DNA of 64,000 nt from positions 310,001-374,000 of the forward strand of contig CAVPWG010000005.1 of assembly GCA_963709425.1 (NCBI GenBank). Direction: 5' to 3'. The translations under genes and the position numbers were made by a program. Of the stretch, positions 35,632-45,092 are shown one piece after another (within the stretch, counting starts at the first letter, position 1; each line of letters opens with the position of its first letter). The stretch is from JAICJC01 sp963709425. GTDB taxonomy: Bacteria; Actinomycetota; Thermoleophilia; Gaiellales; JAICJC01. The notes below the pieces were generated by a model. It was given only the letters and a program-made list of their open reading frames with translations, made no database searches and was not told where the DNA came from.

Positions 35632-37553
35632 AGCTTGCGCGGCGTAACCGACTGCCACGCCCGCGTTCGCAGGAGCTCGCCGTTCTCGTACACGTCAAGG
35701 CGCAGGTCGAAGCTGTAGCGCTCGGCGGTGCTTCGCAGCGTGACCTCCGCGACGCTGCGGGCGGTCACCTCCGGCCAGACGACCTCCACATCGGTCATGG
35801 ACTCGACCCAGGCCCGGCCGGGAGCCTGCGGGGCGACCCCGGTGCGGACGCGATCCACCCGCTGCACGCGCGACCCGTCGTCGAGGCTCGTCTGTGATTC
35901 CTGTCCGACCACGACACGAGTCTCGCGGCCGTAGACGTCGTGCTCGATCCGCCACGTCGAGCCCCTGGTGCCGGGCTCGATCGGGCCGGCGACGTGCACG
36001 AGATCGGGCGGCTCCGCGATCGGTGCGGCGCCCGCAAGCTCGGGGAGGACGAGCCGCGTGGCAGCCGGATCGACCGTCAGCTCCGACGCGGCCGGAGGCG
36101 GCCAGGCGTCTGGCCAGCCGGAGCCGGCGAGCGCGAGCCGGATGCGGTTCCCCGCGGTGAAGACCCACGACGTGGCGTCGAGCTCGATCCGCGCCGTGTA
36201 GGCGGCGCCCGGCTCGAGCGGCTCCGGGCTCGTGTGCGAGTCGCGGTGGGTGAGGTTCAGGATGCCGCGGCACACGAGCACCGATGTGCCGTCGGGGAGC
36301 ACCTCGGTGAGGCGGGCGGCGGCGAACGCCACCGGCTCGCTCGAGCGGAAGGTCAGCTCGACGACCGGGGCCCCCAGGATCTCGAGATCGTCCGGCAGCG
36401 GCCAGTCGTAGACGAGCGAGTGGATCTCGTCGGGCCGCTGGTCGAGCGCGAGCCCGTACGGCGGGTAGTAGGTGCCGCGGATGTGCCCGGCGGCGCCGAC
36501 GTCGCCGCGCACGACGAGCGTCTGCTCGGGCGGGCCGCCGTCCCCGCCCAGCCCGAGGACGCGCGGACGGCTGCGCGCGGGGGGCCAGTCGGGCTCGTAT
36601 CGCCACTCACCGCGGAACGCGTCGAGGTCGGGCTCGGGCGGCGTGGAGCGGCGGACGAAGAGCACGACCGGCGGCTCGCGGTCGATCCCGTTCTCGACCC
36701 CCCGGAGCCAGCGGTCAAACCAGCGGATGAGCTCACGCACGTGGTCGATCCGCGGGCCGGGGATCGAGTCGATCGGGTTCATGTGGCTCCACGGCCCCAT
36801 CACCAGGCGCTTCGGGGCATCCAGGTGCTCGATCAGCCGAAGCGCCGCGTTCCGGTAGAGGTCGCTCCAGCCGCCGATCACCATCGTCGGGACGCGGATC
36901 AGGTGGTAGTCGGGACGAAGCGAGCCCCGGCGCCAGTACGGCCCGTCGTTCTGCTCCTCGATCGCGTGGCACCAGGGCACGAGCTCGTCGATCCGCCGCA
37001 TCCAGTCCCCGCGCCAGCCGTCGCCGGCCAGCGCCGGCACCGGCGGCAGCGCGTTCAGCGCAACCATCGAGAGCGGGTAGTTGAACTCGATCGCCTTGCG
37101 GATGCCCCCGTTGAAGTGGATGTCGTCGGTGTAGCGGTCGTCGGTCGCATACAGCGGGACGATCGCGCGGAGCGCCGGCGGGGCGAGCATCGCGGCGTGC
37201 AGAGCCGCGAACCCGGCGTACGAGCTCCCGAACATCCCAACCGCCCCGGTGCACCAACCTCGCTCGGCCAGCCATGCGATGACGGCGCACATGTCCTCGG
37301 CCTCGGCCGGCGGGTATTCGTCGACCGCCACGCCGTCCGACGAGCCGGTGCCGCGCGTGTCGACCCGGCAGACCGCGTAGTCGCCCTCGTCCCGCAGCCG
37401 CCGGTAGTCCCCGGGCCAGACCGAGACGTCGTCCTTGCGGTACGGGTAGGCCTCGACGAGCGCAGGCCACGGGCCCGCGGTCTCGGGCAGATAGAGGGTC
37501 GCGGCGAGCCGTGCGCCGTCGGCCATCGGGATGAAGACGTTCGACTCCGGCAA
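35625..37553 (-). CDS. CocE/NonD family serine hydrolase
   Basis: 642 residues. Alpha/beta-hydrolase domain with nucleophile GMFGSSYAGFAAL, Asp in GGWSDLYRNAA and His in GPWSHMNPI, followed by the jelly-roll C-terminal domain (from about 340) of X-prolyl dipeptidyl peptidases and cocaine esterase (VVELTFRSSEP...ATSWVFTAGNRIRLALAGS). Acyl ester or peptide hydrolase with unknown substrate. TTG 37553 start is supported by the conserved NVFIPMADGARLAATLYLP opening; ATG 37526 is the alternative. Its stop overlaps the convergent M24 gene by 7 bases. Confidence 0.9.
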   Translation of the reverse strand: MPESNVFIPMADGARLAATLYLPETAGPWPALVEAYPYRKDDVSVWPGDYRRLRDEGDYAVCRVDTRGTGSSDGVAVDEYPPAEAEDMCAVIAWLAERGWCTGAVGMFGSSYAGFAALHAAMLAPPALRAIVPLYATDDRYTDDIHFNGGIRKAIEFNYPLSMVALNALPPVPALAGDGWRGDWMRRIDELVPWCHAIEEQNDGPYWRRGSLRPDYHLIRVPTMVIGGWSDLYRNAALRLIEHLDAPKRLVMGPWSHMNPIDSIPGPRIDHVRELIRWFDRWLRGVENGIDREPPVVLFVRRSTPPEPDLDAFRGEWRYEPDWPPARSRPRVLGLGGDGGPPEQTLVVRGDVGAAGHIRGTYYPPYGLALDQRPDEIHSLVYDWPLPDDLEILGAPVVELTFRSSEPVAFAAARLTEVLPDGTSVLVCRGILNLTHRDSHTSPEPLEPGAAYTARIELDATSWVFTAGNRIRLALAGSGWPDAWPPPAASELTVDPAATRLVLPELAGAAPIAEPPDLVHVAGPIEPGTRGSTWRIEHDVYGRETRVVVGQESQTSLDDGSRVQRVDRVRTGVAPQAPGRAWVESMTDVEVVWPEVTARSVAEVTLRSTAERYSFDLRLDVYENGELLRTRAWQSVTPRKLQ

Positions 37554-37609
37554 CGCCGGGATTCTGTCATCGCACGAGATCGCCCACGCTGCCCGGTAGC
37601 CTGGAGTGC

Positions 37610-38779
37610 GTGCACGGATCGCGTCGCATCACGGTTGCAGTCGGAGTACTCATGTTCGTCGACGCGGCGCTCTACCTGGCGGTGATCCCGCTGCTCCCCC
37701 AGTACGTGGACCGGTTCGGGCTGAGCACGTTCCAGGCCGGAGTCGTCATCGCCGCGTACCCGGTCTCGGTGCCGCTCGTGTCGCTCGGCTGCATCGTGCT
37801 CGTGCCGCGCGTCGGGGCACGGCGGATCACGCTGGTGTCGGCCGGGCTGATGACGGTGGCGACCGTGATCTTCGCCTGGGCCCCGAACGCGACCGTGCTC
37901 GTCGCGGCGCGGCTCGTCCAGGGCTTCGCCAGCGGCTCGATCTGGACGGGGTCAATGGCCTGGGTGACCGACAACGCCCCGGCGGGCCGGCGCGGGCGGG
38001 AATCGGGGATCGTGATGGGGATGCTCTCGGCCGGATCGGTCGCCGGGCCGGCCGTCGGCGCGCTGGCGGCCTGGGCGGGACAGGAGCTCGCGTTCGGCCT
38101 CGTGGCCGCGGTCAGCCTGCTGGGCGTCGTCCTCGCGGCACTCGCTCCCAGCGGGCGCGTCGCCGGCGCCCCGACCCGGTTGAGAGAGGCGCTCGCCGGC
38201 GCGCTGCGCCAATCGGCGACGCGGGCGGCGCTCGCGCTCACGCTGATCGACCTCCTGACGTTCGGCGCCGTCGACCTCCTGGTGCCGTTGCATCTGGGTG
38301 CAGGCGGCACCTCGGTCGGGGTGATCGCCGCGGCCCTTGGGGCCGGCGCGGCGCTCGGGGCCGTCACCGGTCCGATCGCAGGCCGCTTCGTCGATCGTGT
38401 CGGAGCGCAGCAGGTCGGTCTGGCCACGGCCACATGCATCGTCGTGATCCCCGTCGTGCTGGCGCTGGAGCCGTCCACCGCGGTCCAGCTCGCCATCCTG
38501 GTCATCGGAGGGCCGCTGTTCGCGCTCGTAGGAAGCGCGATCTTCCCGCTCTCATCCTCCGGGGCGGACGCCGCCGGCGTGGCTCACGTGGTGGCGACGG
38601 GCCTGATGGGCGTCATCTGGGCCGGCGGCTTCACCGTCGTGCCCCTGCTCGCAGGCGTCGTCGCTCAGGGCGCGTCGACCACCATCGCGTATCTCGTCAC
38701 GGCGGCGCTCTCGGTGCCGGTGCTCGCGTTCCTCAGGCGCGTCGCGGCGAGCCCTGCCCCATCGGACGCTCGCGCATAG
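37610..38779 (+). CDS. MFS transporter
   Basis: 389 residues, 12 TM segments. RITVAVGVLMFVDAALYLAVIPLLPQYVDRFG is a typical DHA1 efflux N-terminus with TM1 and the drug-binding loop. DRVGAQQVGLATA carries the second-half motif A. GTG 37610. TAGCCT about 7 bases upstream of that start could serve a leaderless mRNA. Divergent from the CocE hydrolase gene, with 56 bases between them. Confidence 0.9.
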   Translation: MHGSRRITVAVGVLMFVDAALYLAVIPLLPQYVDRFGLSTFQAGVVIAAYPVSVPLVSLGCIVLVPRVGARRITLVSAGLMTVATVIFAWAPNATVLVAARLVQGFASGSIWTGSMAWVTDNAPAGRRGRESGIVMGMLSAGSVAGPAVGALAAWAGQELAFGLVAAVSLLGVVLAALAPSGRVAGAPTRLREALAGALRQSATRAALALTLIDLLTFGAVDLLVPLHLGAGGTSVGVIAAALGAGAALGAVTGPIAGRFVDRVGAQQVGLATATCIVVIPVVLALEPSTAVQLAILVIGGPLFALVGSAIFPLSSSGADAAGVAHVVATGLMGVIWAGGFTVVPLLAGVVAQGASTTIAYLVTAALSVPVLAFLRRVAASPAPSDARA

Positions 38780-38945
38780 ACCGCCCCGCCGCGCCCGCCG
38801 TCTCGCCGGGGGCGGTGATGGTGATCCCCACGAGCCGGCGGCGCTTGTCGCACACGTCGTAGAGCGCCTGGTCGGCGGTGTCGGCCTCGACGGAGAGCAC
38901 GGTCGACGAGCCGCCGTGATAACGCAGTTCGACGGTGAACTCCAT
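38733..38945 (-). CDS. Small protein of unknown function
   Basis: 70 residues, MEFTVELRYHGGSSTVLSVE then ADTADQALYDVCDKRRRLVGITITAP, a compact alpha/beta pattern. ATG 38945 has GAGGAGCC upstream. The C-terminus overlaps the convergent MFS gene by 47 bases. It follows another small gene by 24 bases on the same strand. Confidence 0.6.
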   Translation of the reverse strand: MEFTVELRYHGGSSTVLSVEADTADQALYDVCDKRRRLVGITITAPGETAGAAGRSMRERPMGQGSPRRA

Positions 38946-38969
38946 GTGAGGCTCCTCGGGTTTGGCGGC

Positions 38970-39266
38970 CTATTGACCGGTGGTGGCGGGCGGCTCGGGT
39001 GGGTCGTCGGTGCGATGTCGCGCGGAGTTGGGATCCGGGAAGCCGGCGGCGGAGAGCACGGCCTTGAGCTTCCGCAAATCGGCGATGTCGCGCCGGCCGT
39101 ACGCGTACGCCGCGGACTCGCGAAGCGCCCGTTCGAAGGTGGTGTTGCGCTCGAGCGCCTGTCGCAGCTTCACACGCAGATCGTGCTCGGTGCGTACGCC
39201 GCTCGCGGCCGCCCTGTTCGGCGGCTCCGGGGGTGGCACGCCATTTTCGTCGGGGCTCGAGCCCAT
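38970..39266 (-). CDS. Small helical protein of unknown function
   Basis: 98 residues with Pro-rich ends and a helical core (TEHDLRVKLRQALERNTTFERALRES). ATG 39266 has AAAGGAG at good spacing. Both it and the following 70-residue gene are probably one transcript, divergent from the GAF-ANTAR regulator. Confidence 0.65.
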   Translation of the reverse strand: MGSSPDENGVPPPEPPNRAAASGVRTEHDLRVKLRQALERNTTFERALRESAAYAYGRRDIADLRKLKAVLSAAGFPDPNSARHRTDDPPEPPATTGQ

Positions 39267-39492
39267 GGGCTCCTTTCACGCGTAAAGCCGTTCAGAGCCG
39301 GCTGGCCCAACCGACGCCTGCGGCGGAGCTCTCCCCGAAGACTCTAGCCGCTGGAGCCGCTCGCGGGCTCACCCGGGCCCACGGGTGTACCATGCACGGG
39401 CCTCTGACTTCGCGTCGAGTCGATGTTCTCCGCTTTGCGCCGAGCCGGTCGTTTCTCACGAACGTCCGTATGCGCCCCAGGAGAACGGATGG

Positions 39493-40176
39493 GTGGCCGA
39501 CGCTATGGGGTCACCGGAAACAGACGTCGCCGATGTGCGGCTGAACCGGCTCTTGAACCTGATCCTCGAGACGGCGGTGGACGCGCTCGGCTTCAGCGCC
39601 GCCACCATCACCGTTCGCCACGACGACGGAATGTCGACGGTCGGGGCCACCGACCAGCGCCTGGTCGACCTCGACCAGGCCCAGTACGAGGCGGGCGGCC
39701 CATGCGTCCAGACACTGGACGATCCCGCCCCGGTCTTCCTCCACGACGTCGCCGACGACGCGGATCGGTGGCAGCACTACGCGGACACGGCGGCCGAGCT
39801 CGGGGTTCGGAGCTCGCTCTCGCTGCACGTCCCCACGGACTCGTCGGAGGTGGCAGCCAGCCTCAACCTGTACTCACGAGAGCTGTTCGACCTCGAGGAC
39901 CGCCAGCTCCACTCGGCCGAGACCTACGCCGCCCAGCTCGCAGCGACGCTGCAGAGCGTCGACGCCTACCGCGCGACCGCGAACCTGGCGCGCAACATGG
40001 CCGAGGCGATGCGCACCCGGGCGGTGATCGAGCAGGCCAAGGGGATCCTGATGGCGGATGAGCGGATCGGCGACGAGCAGGCCTTCGAGCGGCTGGTCTC
40101 GCTCTCCCAGCACGCCAACATCAAGGTCCGCGACGTGGCCCGGCGGCTCGTCGACGAGCGCAGCCGGCCGGAGTAG
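39493..40176 (+). CDS. GAF-ANTAR domain RNA-binding antiterminator
   Basis: 227 residues. GAF sensor about 15-160 (ILETAVDALGFSAATITVRH, PVFLHDVADDADRW), then an ANTAR domain about 170-225 (MRTRAVIEQAKGILMADERIG...ERLVSLSQHANIKVRDVARRLV). ANTAR proteins bind paired stem-loops in mRNA leaders and prevent termination. This mycobacterial/actinobacterial type is stand-alone and senses a ligand through GAF. GTG 39493 has AGGAGA 8 bases upstream; ATG 39505 is the alternative. Confidence 0.9.
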   Translation: MADAMGSPETDVADVRLNRLLNLILETAVDALGFSAATITVRHDDGMSTVGATDQRLVDLDQAQYEAGGPCVQTLDDPAPVFLHDVADDADRWQHYADTAAELGVRSSLSLHVPTDSSEVAASLNLYSRELFDLEDRQLHSAETYAAQLAATLQSVDAYRATANLARNMAEAMRTRAVIEQAKGILMADERIGDEQAFERLVSLSQHANIKVRDVARRLVDERSRPE

Positions 40177-40299
40177 CCACGGCCACGTAACCGGGGTCAC
40201 CGTCGTGGGGAAGACGATCGGCCCGCCCGGCGTCGTGTCCCCAACCGGGCACGTCGCCTGCCTTGCGGCGCGCCGACAATCCGTTCAAGGAGGGTGGGG

Positions 40300-41437
40300 A
40301 TGAAACGGACATCCATGGTCGCGGCGCTCGTCGCGATGGGAACCGGGCTTGCCGGAGGCGGCCAGCTCGCGGTTGCGAGCAGTGGAGCGCATGCAACGCC
40401 CCATGTCGCCGTGTTCGCAACCGGGTTCAACAACCCGCGCGGGCTCACGTTCGGCCCGGACGGGAACCTCTACGTGGCCGAGGGCGGCCTCGGCGGCCAC
40501 CATTCGACCGCGGGACGGTGCCGGCAGGCCTCAGGGGCCGCGGCGCCGTACACCGGCAGCACCGGCAACCCGGTGCTGGGCGGGCGCATCTCGAAGGTGA
40601 CACCGAGCGGTGACGTCAAGACCGTCGTGCGCGGCCTCCCGTCGAGCCAGACAAGCGCTGCGCTCGGAAGCCTGGTGAGCGGCGTCTCGAGCGTGGCCTT
40701 CGTTGGCCACGACCTGTACGCGCTGCTCGCCGGAGCGGGCTGCTCGCACGGCGTGCCGCACGTGCCGAACGGCGTGATCCACGTCATGCCGAACGGGACG
40801 TGGAGGACGATCGCGAACCTGAGCGCCTTCCAGAAGGCGCACCCGGTCGCGAATCCGGACGAGGACGACTTCGAGCCGGACGGCACCTGGTACAGCATGA
40901 TCGCGCTGAACGGCGTGCTGTATCCGATGGACTCGAACCACGGCGAGCTCGACCGCGTGACGACACACGGGTCGATCTCGCGGGTGGCCGACATCTCTGC
41001 CAAGGTCGGTCACGTCGTTCCCACGGCGCTCGTTCATCGCCGCGGCGGCGGCCGTCACGCGCCGCCGCAGTTCCTGATCGGGAACCTGGGCCTGTTCGGG
41101 CCGCCCGACGGAACGGTCAAGAACGAGCACGTGTACCGGCTGACGGCGAGCCGGCAGCTCAAGGTGCGGGCGTCTCACCTCGAGCAGGTGGTCGGCCTCG
41201 CCATCCGGCGCGGCCAGCTGTACGCGCTCGAGCTGAGCACGACGCCCGGGGGCCCGACTCCCGGCACGGGCGCGATCGTGCGGGTGATCGGCCACGGCAC
41301 GCCGCCCCAGACGGTCGTCTCCGGGCTGACGTTCCCGACGGGCATGACGGTCGGCCCCGACGGCGCGCTTGTACGTGTCCGAGAACGGGTTCGGGTTCGG
41401 CGCCGGCCAGGGCCGGGTCGTCCGCGTCACGTTCTGA
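40300..41437 (+). CDS. ScyD/ScyE-type secreted beta-propeller protein, frameshifted at its end
   Basis: About 378 residues after correction. Signal peptide about 1-27, then propeller repeats with NHL-like NPRGLTFGPDGNLYVAEGG and PTGMTVGPDGAL. At 41369-41370 one extra T interrupts the frame; removing it gives LYVSENGFGFGAGQGRVVRV and a stop at 41437. A strong terminator starts 10 bases later, which supports this end over the uncorrected one (41517). ATG 40300 follows AAGGAGGG. Role unknown; the family name comes from scytonemin-cluster proteins. Confidence 0.85.
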
Positions 41438-41446
41438 TGACCTCTT

Positions 41447-41478
41447 CTCCCGGGCCGGCCCGCAAGCCGGCCCGGGAG
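41447..41478 (+). terminator. Terminator hairpin after the ScyD/E-type gene
   Basis: Perfect 13-bp stem (CTCCCGGGCCGGC / GCCGGCCCGGGAG), 6-base loop, 10 bases after the corrected stop. It would lie inside the coding region if the frameshift were real. Confidence 0.7.
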
Positions 41479-41584
41479 CAGGGCGTTTGCTCCCGGCCGG
41501 GAACGGGAAACGGATGACGGCGCTGCCATGTCCTGGCTGGGACTGACATAGTGGGCGCAACGTCTTCGAGAGGGAGGGGATCGA

Positions 41585-42343
41585 ATGAAGGTTTCGCGAG
41601 TGTTCGGCGCGGTGCTGTGTCTCGCGGTTGTGGGCACGGTTTCGAGTGGACCGGCCGGTGCGGCCGTCGCGCGCCACCACGGCAACTTCACCTGCCGGGG
41701 CGGCACGATCCACGCCGGGACGTACAAGTCGCTTCGGATCACGGCGCTCTGCACGCTTCCGGCAACCGGCAAGGTGACCGTCCGCCACAACGTCGTCGTC
41801 ACGCGCACGGGTGCGTTCAACGCCGCGACGCCGGCCGTGCTCGAGGTCTGGGGCGACGTCAACGTGCAGCATCGCGGGATCGCCGCGATCGGCTGCTCGC
41901 CGGACGTCGGCTGTGCCGATCTCGGCTCCGACGTCGTCCACGGGAGCGTCCATGCCTTCCGCGCGTGGGCAGTCATCATCCACGCGACGACGATCGGCGG
42001 AAGCGCCACGATCCACGGCGGCGGGCGCACGTTGGACTGCACGAAGGTCGCGCCGTACGGCGGGCCGTTCTACAGCGTCGTGGAGGACAGCACGGTGCAC
42101 GGGAACGTCGTGATCCGTGGCCTCCACAGCTGCTGGCTGGGCGTGATCCGAAATCACGTCGGCGGGAACGTGCAGCTGATCGGGAACCGCTTCGGCGACC
42201 CCGATGCCATGGAGATCGTCACGAACCACATCGGCGGGAACCTCGCGTGCTTCAACAACAACCCGGCCGCTCACGTCGGCGACTCGATGGGCCAGCCCAA
42301 CGTCGTCGGAGGCCAGAAGCGCGGCGAGTGCGCGGCCCTCTAG
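41585..42343 (+). CDS. Secreted protein with right-handed repeat-like sequence
   Basis: 252 residues. Signal peptide about 1-28, then short repeated units of the form V-x-G-N/S-V/A (GDVNVQHRG, HGSVHAF, GGSATIHGG, HGNVVIRGL, GGNVQLIGN, GGNLACFNN) that look like a beta-helix. Paired Cys in loops. Function unknown. ATG 41585 follows GGGAGGGG. The neighbouring secreted propeller protein is separated by a terminator, so expression is probably independent. Confidence 0.78.
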   Translation: MKVSRVFGAVLCLAVVGTVSSGPAGAAVARHHGNFTCRGGTIHAGTYKSLRITALCTLPATGKVTVRHNVVVTRTGAFNAATPAVLEVWGDVNVQHRGIAAIGCSPDVGCADLGSDVVHGSVHAFRAWAVIIHATTIGGSATIHGGGRTLDCTKVAPYGGPFYSVVEDSTVHGNVVIRGLHSCWLGVIRNHVGGNVQLIGNRFGDPDAMEIVTNHIGGNLACFNNNPAAHVGDSMGQPNVVGGQKRGECAAL

Positions 42344-42365
42344 GTCAGCAGTAGGCGCGCGGGCG

Positions 42366-42403
42366 CAGTGCGGCGGGCCGCGATCGAGCGGCCCGCCGCA
42401 CTG
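42366..42403. terminator. Bidirectional terminator hairpin
   Basis: Perfect 16-bp stem (CAGTGCGGCGGGCCGC / GCGGCCCGCCGCACTG) with loop GATCGA, between convergent genes. Confidence 0.75.
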
Positions 42404-42409
42404 GGCCGG

Positions 42410-42799
42410 TCAGACCGCGGACTCGAGGATCTCGGCGTTCTCGGACTCCGGCGGCATGCCGTAGGCGTAGACGACGAGATCCTCGTCGCCGTGGTTCACC
42501 GTCTGAAGCGGCGTGTGCGGCTCGATGTGGATGAGGCCGCCCACGGGGACGTCGCGGCGCTCCGGCGGTTCGCCGACGTACATCGAGAGCCTCCCGGCGA
42601 GCACCACGAACGTCTCCTCCTGGAAGGGGTGGCGGTGGCGCCGACCCATCGCGCCGGGCTCGTAGCGCCACACGTTCGCCCGCGTGTGCGCGAAGCCGGC
42701 CGGCTCGCTGAGCTCGGCCACATGACGGGCCGCCTCTCCCGGCTCGTGGGGCCTGGTGATCCATACGAAGTCCGCCGGCTGGACGACACGGAAGCCCAT
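42410..42799 (-). CDS. Cupin domain protein
   Basis: 129 residues, single cupin barrel: motif 1 GAMGRRHRHPFQEETFVVLAG (about 49-69) with His pairs for metal, motif 2 LIHIEPHTPLQTVNHG. Probable metal-dependent enzyme or small-molecule sensor. Second of four cupin/SDR-type minus-strand genes in 42.4-45.9 kb. The gap to the SDR gene is 35 bases, so it may share its transcript. Confidence 0.85.
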   Translation of the reverse strand: MGFRVVQPADFVWITRPHEPGEAARHVAELSEPAGFAHTRANVWRYEPGAMGRRHRHPFQEETFVVLAGRLSMYVGEPPERRDVPVGGLIHIEPHTPLQTVNHGDEDLVVYAYGMPPESENAEILESAV

Positions 42800-42834
42800 G
42801 GCCGGAGCCTACAACCGTCCGGGCGATCCGACTG

Positions 42835-43596
42835 CTAGCCGATGTGGAAGGTCTCGGTGTGGCCGTCGACGGCGATCGCCTGGCCGCTCACCATCCGGGC
42901 CGCGTCCGAGGCGAGGAAGAGGCACAGGTCGGCGATCTCGTCGGCCTGCACGAAGCGCGCGATCGACTGGCCCTCGACATACTCACGCTCAACGGCCTCG
43001 GACGGCGATCCGCGTGCCGCTGCCTCGCGCCGGATGACGTCGCGCATGCGGTCGCCGTCCACGGAGCCGGGGCAGATCGCGTTGGCGCGGACGCCGTAGG
43101 GGCCGAGCTCGATGGCGAGCGACTTCGTGAGACCGATGACCGCCCACTTGGCCGCCGCGTACGGCGACCGCATGCCCATGCCGTACTGCCCCGCAGTGGA
43201 CGAGATGTTGATGATCGACCCCTCGCGGGCGGCCTTCATCGCCGGGATCACGCGTGCACACGTCCGGTAGTGGCTCGTGAGGCCGACGGCCAGGCATCGC
43301 TCCCACTCCTCGGCGCCGACGTCCTCGACGAGCGCCGTCGGGCCGGCGATGCCCGCGTTGTTCACGAGCACATCGAGGCCTCCGAGGCCCGCGAGCGTCG
43401 CGTCGATCCACCGGTCGAGCGCCGCGATGTCGGCGACGTCGACCTCCGTTGCGGCGATCCCTTCGGCGCCGGCCGCCCCCACCGCCGCAGCATCGACGTC
43501 GCAGACGTGCACCTGCGCGCCCTGCGCTGCGAACGTCTGCGCGACCGCCAGGCCGATCCCGCTCGCCGCGGCTGTAATGGCAACCCGAAGCGCCAT
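42835..43596 (-). CDS. Short-chain dehydrogenase/reductase
   Basis: 253 residues. NAD(P)-binding motif reads TAAASGIGLAVA (usually TGxxxGIG), then NNAGIAGP, catalytic Ser in IINISSTAGQYG and YAAAKWAVIGLTKSLA. Acidic Asp39 (VCDVDAAAV) after the second strand predicts NAD rather than NADP. ATG 43596 is chosen because the fold starts there. Sits 26 bases after the cupin gene at 43623, under a LacI regulator gene, which suggests a small sugar- or polyol-related operon. Confidence 0.9.
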   Translation of the reverse strand: MALRVAITAAASGIGLAVAQTFAAQGAQVHVCDVDAAAVGAAGAEGIAATEVDVADIAALDRWIDATLAGLGGLDVLVNNAGIAGPTALVEDVGAEEWERCLAVGLTSHYRTCARVIPAMKAAREGSIINISSTAGQYGMGMRSPYAAAKWAVIGLTKSLAIELGPYGVRANAICPGSVDGDRMRDVIRREAAARGSPSEAVEREYVEGQSIARFVQADEIADLCLFLASDAARMVSGQAIAVDGHTETFHIG

Positions 43597-43622
43597 CGCG
43601 GGATTATCTCCGGAGCGGGCGG

Positions 43623-44027
43623 CTACGCGTGCGGGGTCGTGTACTCCTCGTCGGTGACGTGCTCTCCCCAGACGGCGGGGCTGCCGTCGTCGCCGACCTC
43701 GAGGATGGCGAGGTGGGTCATGAGCCGCGTCGGGGAGGCGCCGTGCCAGTGGTCCTCGCCCGGCTCGAAGAACACCCGATCGCCCGGCCGGATGACCTCG
43801 ACAGGGCCGCCGCGGCGCTGGGCAAGGCCAACGCCCTCGACCACCCAGATCGTCTGGCCGTTGGGGTGCGTGTGCCACGCCGTCCGCGCACCCGGTGTGA
43901 AGTGGACGGCGCTGGCGCTGACCCGCGATCCGTCGGACGGCGCGGCGACGGTGTCGATGTAGACGGCGCCGGTGAACCAGTCAGCCGGCCCGGCCGCGGT
44001 GTCGATCGAGCTCTTCGTGATCTGCAT
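43623..44027 (-). CDS. Cupin domain protein (carboxymuconolactone/mandelonitrile-lyase-like)
   Basis: 134 residues. Cupin motifs ARTAWHTHPNGQTIWVVEGVG (about 47-67) and PGDRVFFEPGEDHWHGASP with metal ligands His/His/Gln/His. It resembles the small cupins found with Mn-dependent hydroxynitrile lyases or carboxymuconolactone decarboxylases. ATG 44027 lies inside the 3' end of the LacI gene (47-base overlap, different frame), so it is probably translated from the same message. Confidence 0.85.
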   Translation of the reverse strand: MQITKSSIDTAAGPADWFTGAVYIDTVAAPSDGSRVSASAVHFTPGARTAWHTHPNGQTIWVVEGVGLAQRRGGPVEVIRPGDRVFFEPGEDHWHGASPTRLMTHLAILEVGDDGSPAVWGEHVTDEEYTTPHA

Positions 44028-45063
44028 CCCGCTTAGGGTAGGCGACCGGGCTTCGTCCGGCGGACCGAAGCGTCGACTCGCGTTCGACCAGGCGGGTCGG
44101 GATGAAGCGCAGCCGGTCGGATGGCGGCCGTCCCTCGATCACATCCACGAGCATGTCGATCGCCTCGACGGCGGTGCGCGCCGGATCGAGCTCAAGCGTG
44201 GTGATGCCGACGTCGGCCTCGGCCTGCTCGCGATCGGCTGCCACGGCGAGCATGAGATCGTCGGGGATGCCGAGGTTTCGACGCCGCGCGGCGCGCACCG
44301 TCGCGACTCCGAGCACCTCCGTGTTGGCATAGATCGCGTCCGGCGGCTCAGGCAGATCCAGGAGGCGGCTGGGCCACTCGAGCTCGGCCATCCGGCCGAC
44401 CGGCGCCGTCTGCGCCAGCGGCTCCGTGCCGCGCTCGTCGCACCAGTTGCGATACGCCGCGAGGCAGTCGATGTCGAAGGCGTCGACCGGCTCTCCGAGC
44501 AGGAGAGCCACGCGCCTGCCTCCCCGCTCTGCGAGGTGATCGAGGACCGTCCGGGTGCCGGCGACGTGGTCGTTGTCGACGCAATAGTCCTCCCCGCCGT
44601 CAGGGTCGCGACCGGAGAGGACGAGCGGCACGCCTCGCGCGCGCAGCTCCGCGAGCGCGGGATCTCCGGCGACCGGGTCGAAGACGACCAGGCCGTCGAG
44701 CGGGATCCGCGACCAGACGGCGGTGTCGGCCGTCGGTGGTGCCACGACGAGCGCGTAGTCCCGCTCGAGTGCGCGGGCGGTGGCCGCGTGGATCGCCTGG
44801 CTGAAGTAGTCGACGTCGGTCAGTGCCACCGGCAGGGAGGCGCTCAGCGAGAACGCCACTGCGATGAGCCCGCTGCGCCCGCCGGCGAGCCGCCTGGCGG
44901 ACGGGTTCGGGACGTAGCCCATCTGCCGCGCCAACTCCCGGACGCGCGCTCGGGTCGCCTCCGGAATTCGGCCCTTGCCGCTCAGCGCATGTGAGACCGT
45001 CGCGGCGGACACCCCGGCCGCGCGGGCGACATCCTCCAGCCTGATGGTTCGAGGCCCTGACAT
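43981..45063 (-). CDS. LacI family transcriptional regulator
   Basis: 360 residues: N-terminal HTH and hinge (RLEDVARAAGVSAATVSHALSGKGRI...YVPNPSARRLAGGRSG), then a periplasmic-binding-protein-like sensor domain. PIPLDGLVVFDP-type and DAIYANTEVLGVATVRA match the ligand-binding fold. It represses or activates a catabolic operon. The SDR and cupin genes directly downstream on the same strand are the obvious candidates. C-terminal extension of about 20 charged residues. Confidence 0.92.
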   Translation of the reverse strand: MSGPRTIRLEDVARAAGVSAATVSHALSGKGRIPEATRARVRELARQMGYVPNPSARRLAGGRSGLIAVAFSLSASLPVALTDVDYFSQAIHAATARALERDYALVVAPPTADTAVWSRIPLDGLVVFDPVAGDPALAELRARGVPLVLSGRDPDGGEDYCVDNDHVAGTRTVLDHLAERGGRRVALLLGEPVDAFDIDCLAAYRNWCDERGTEPLAQTAPVGRMAELEWPSRLLDLPEPPDAIYANTEVLGVATVRAARRRNLGIPDDLMLAVAADREQAEADVGITTLELDPARTAVEAIDMLVDVIEGRPPSDRLRFIPTRLVERESTLRSAGRSPVAYPKRDADHEELDRHRGRAG

Positions 45064-45092
45064 CTCACCCAGCCTCTAAGCCGGACTCCGCA

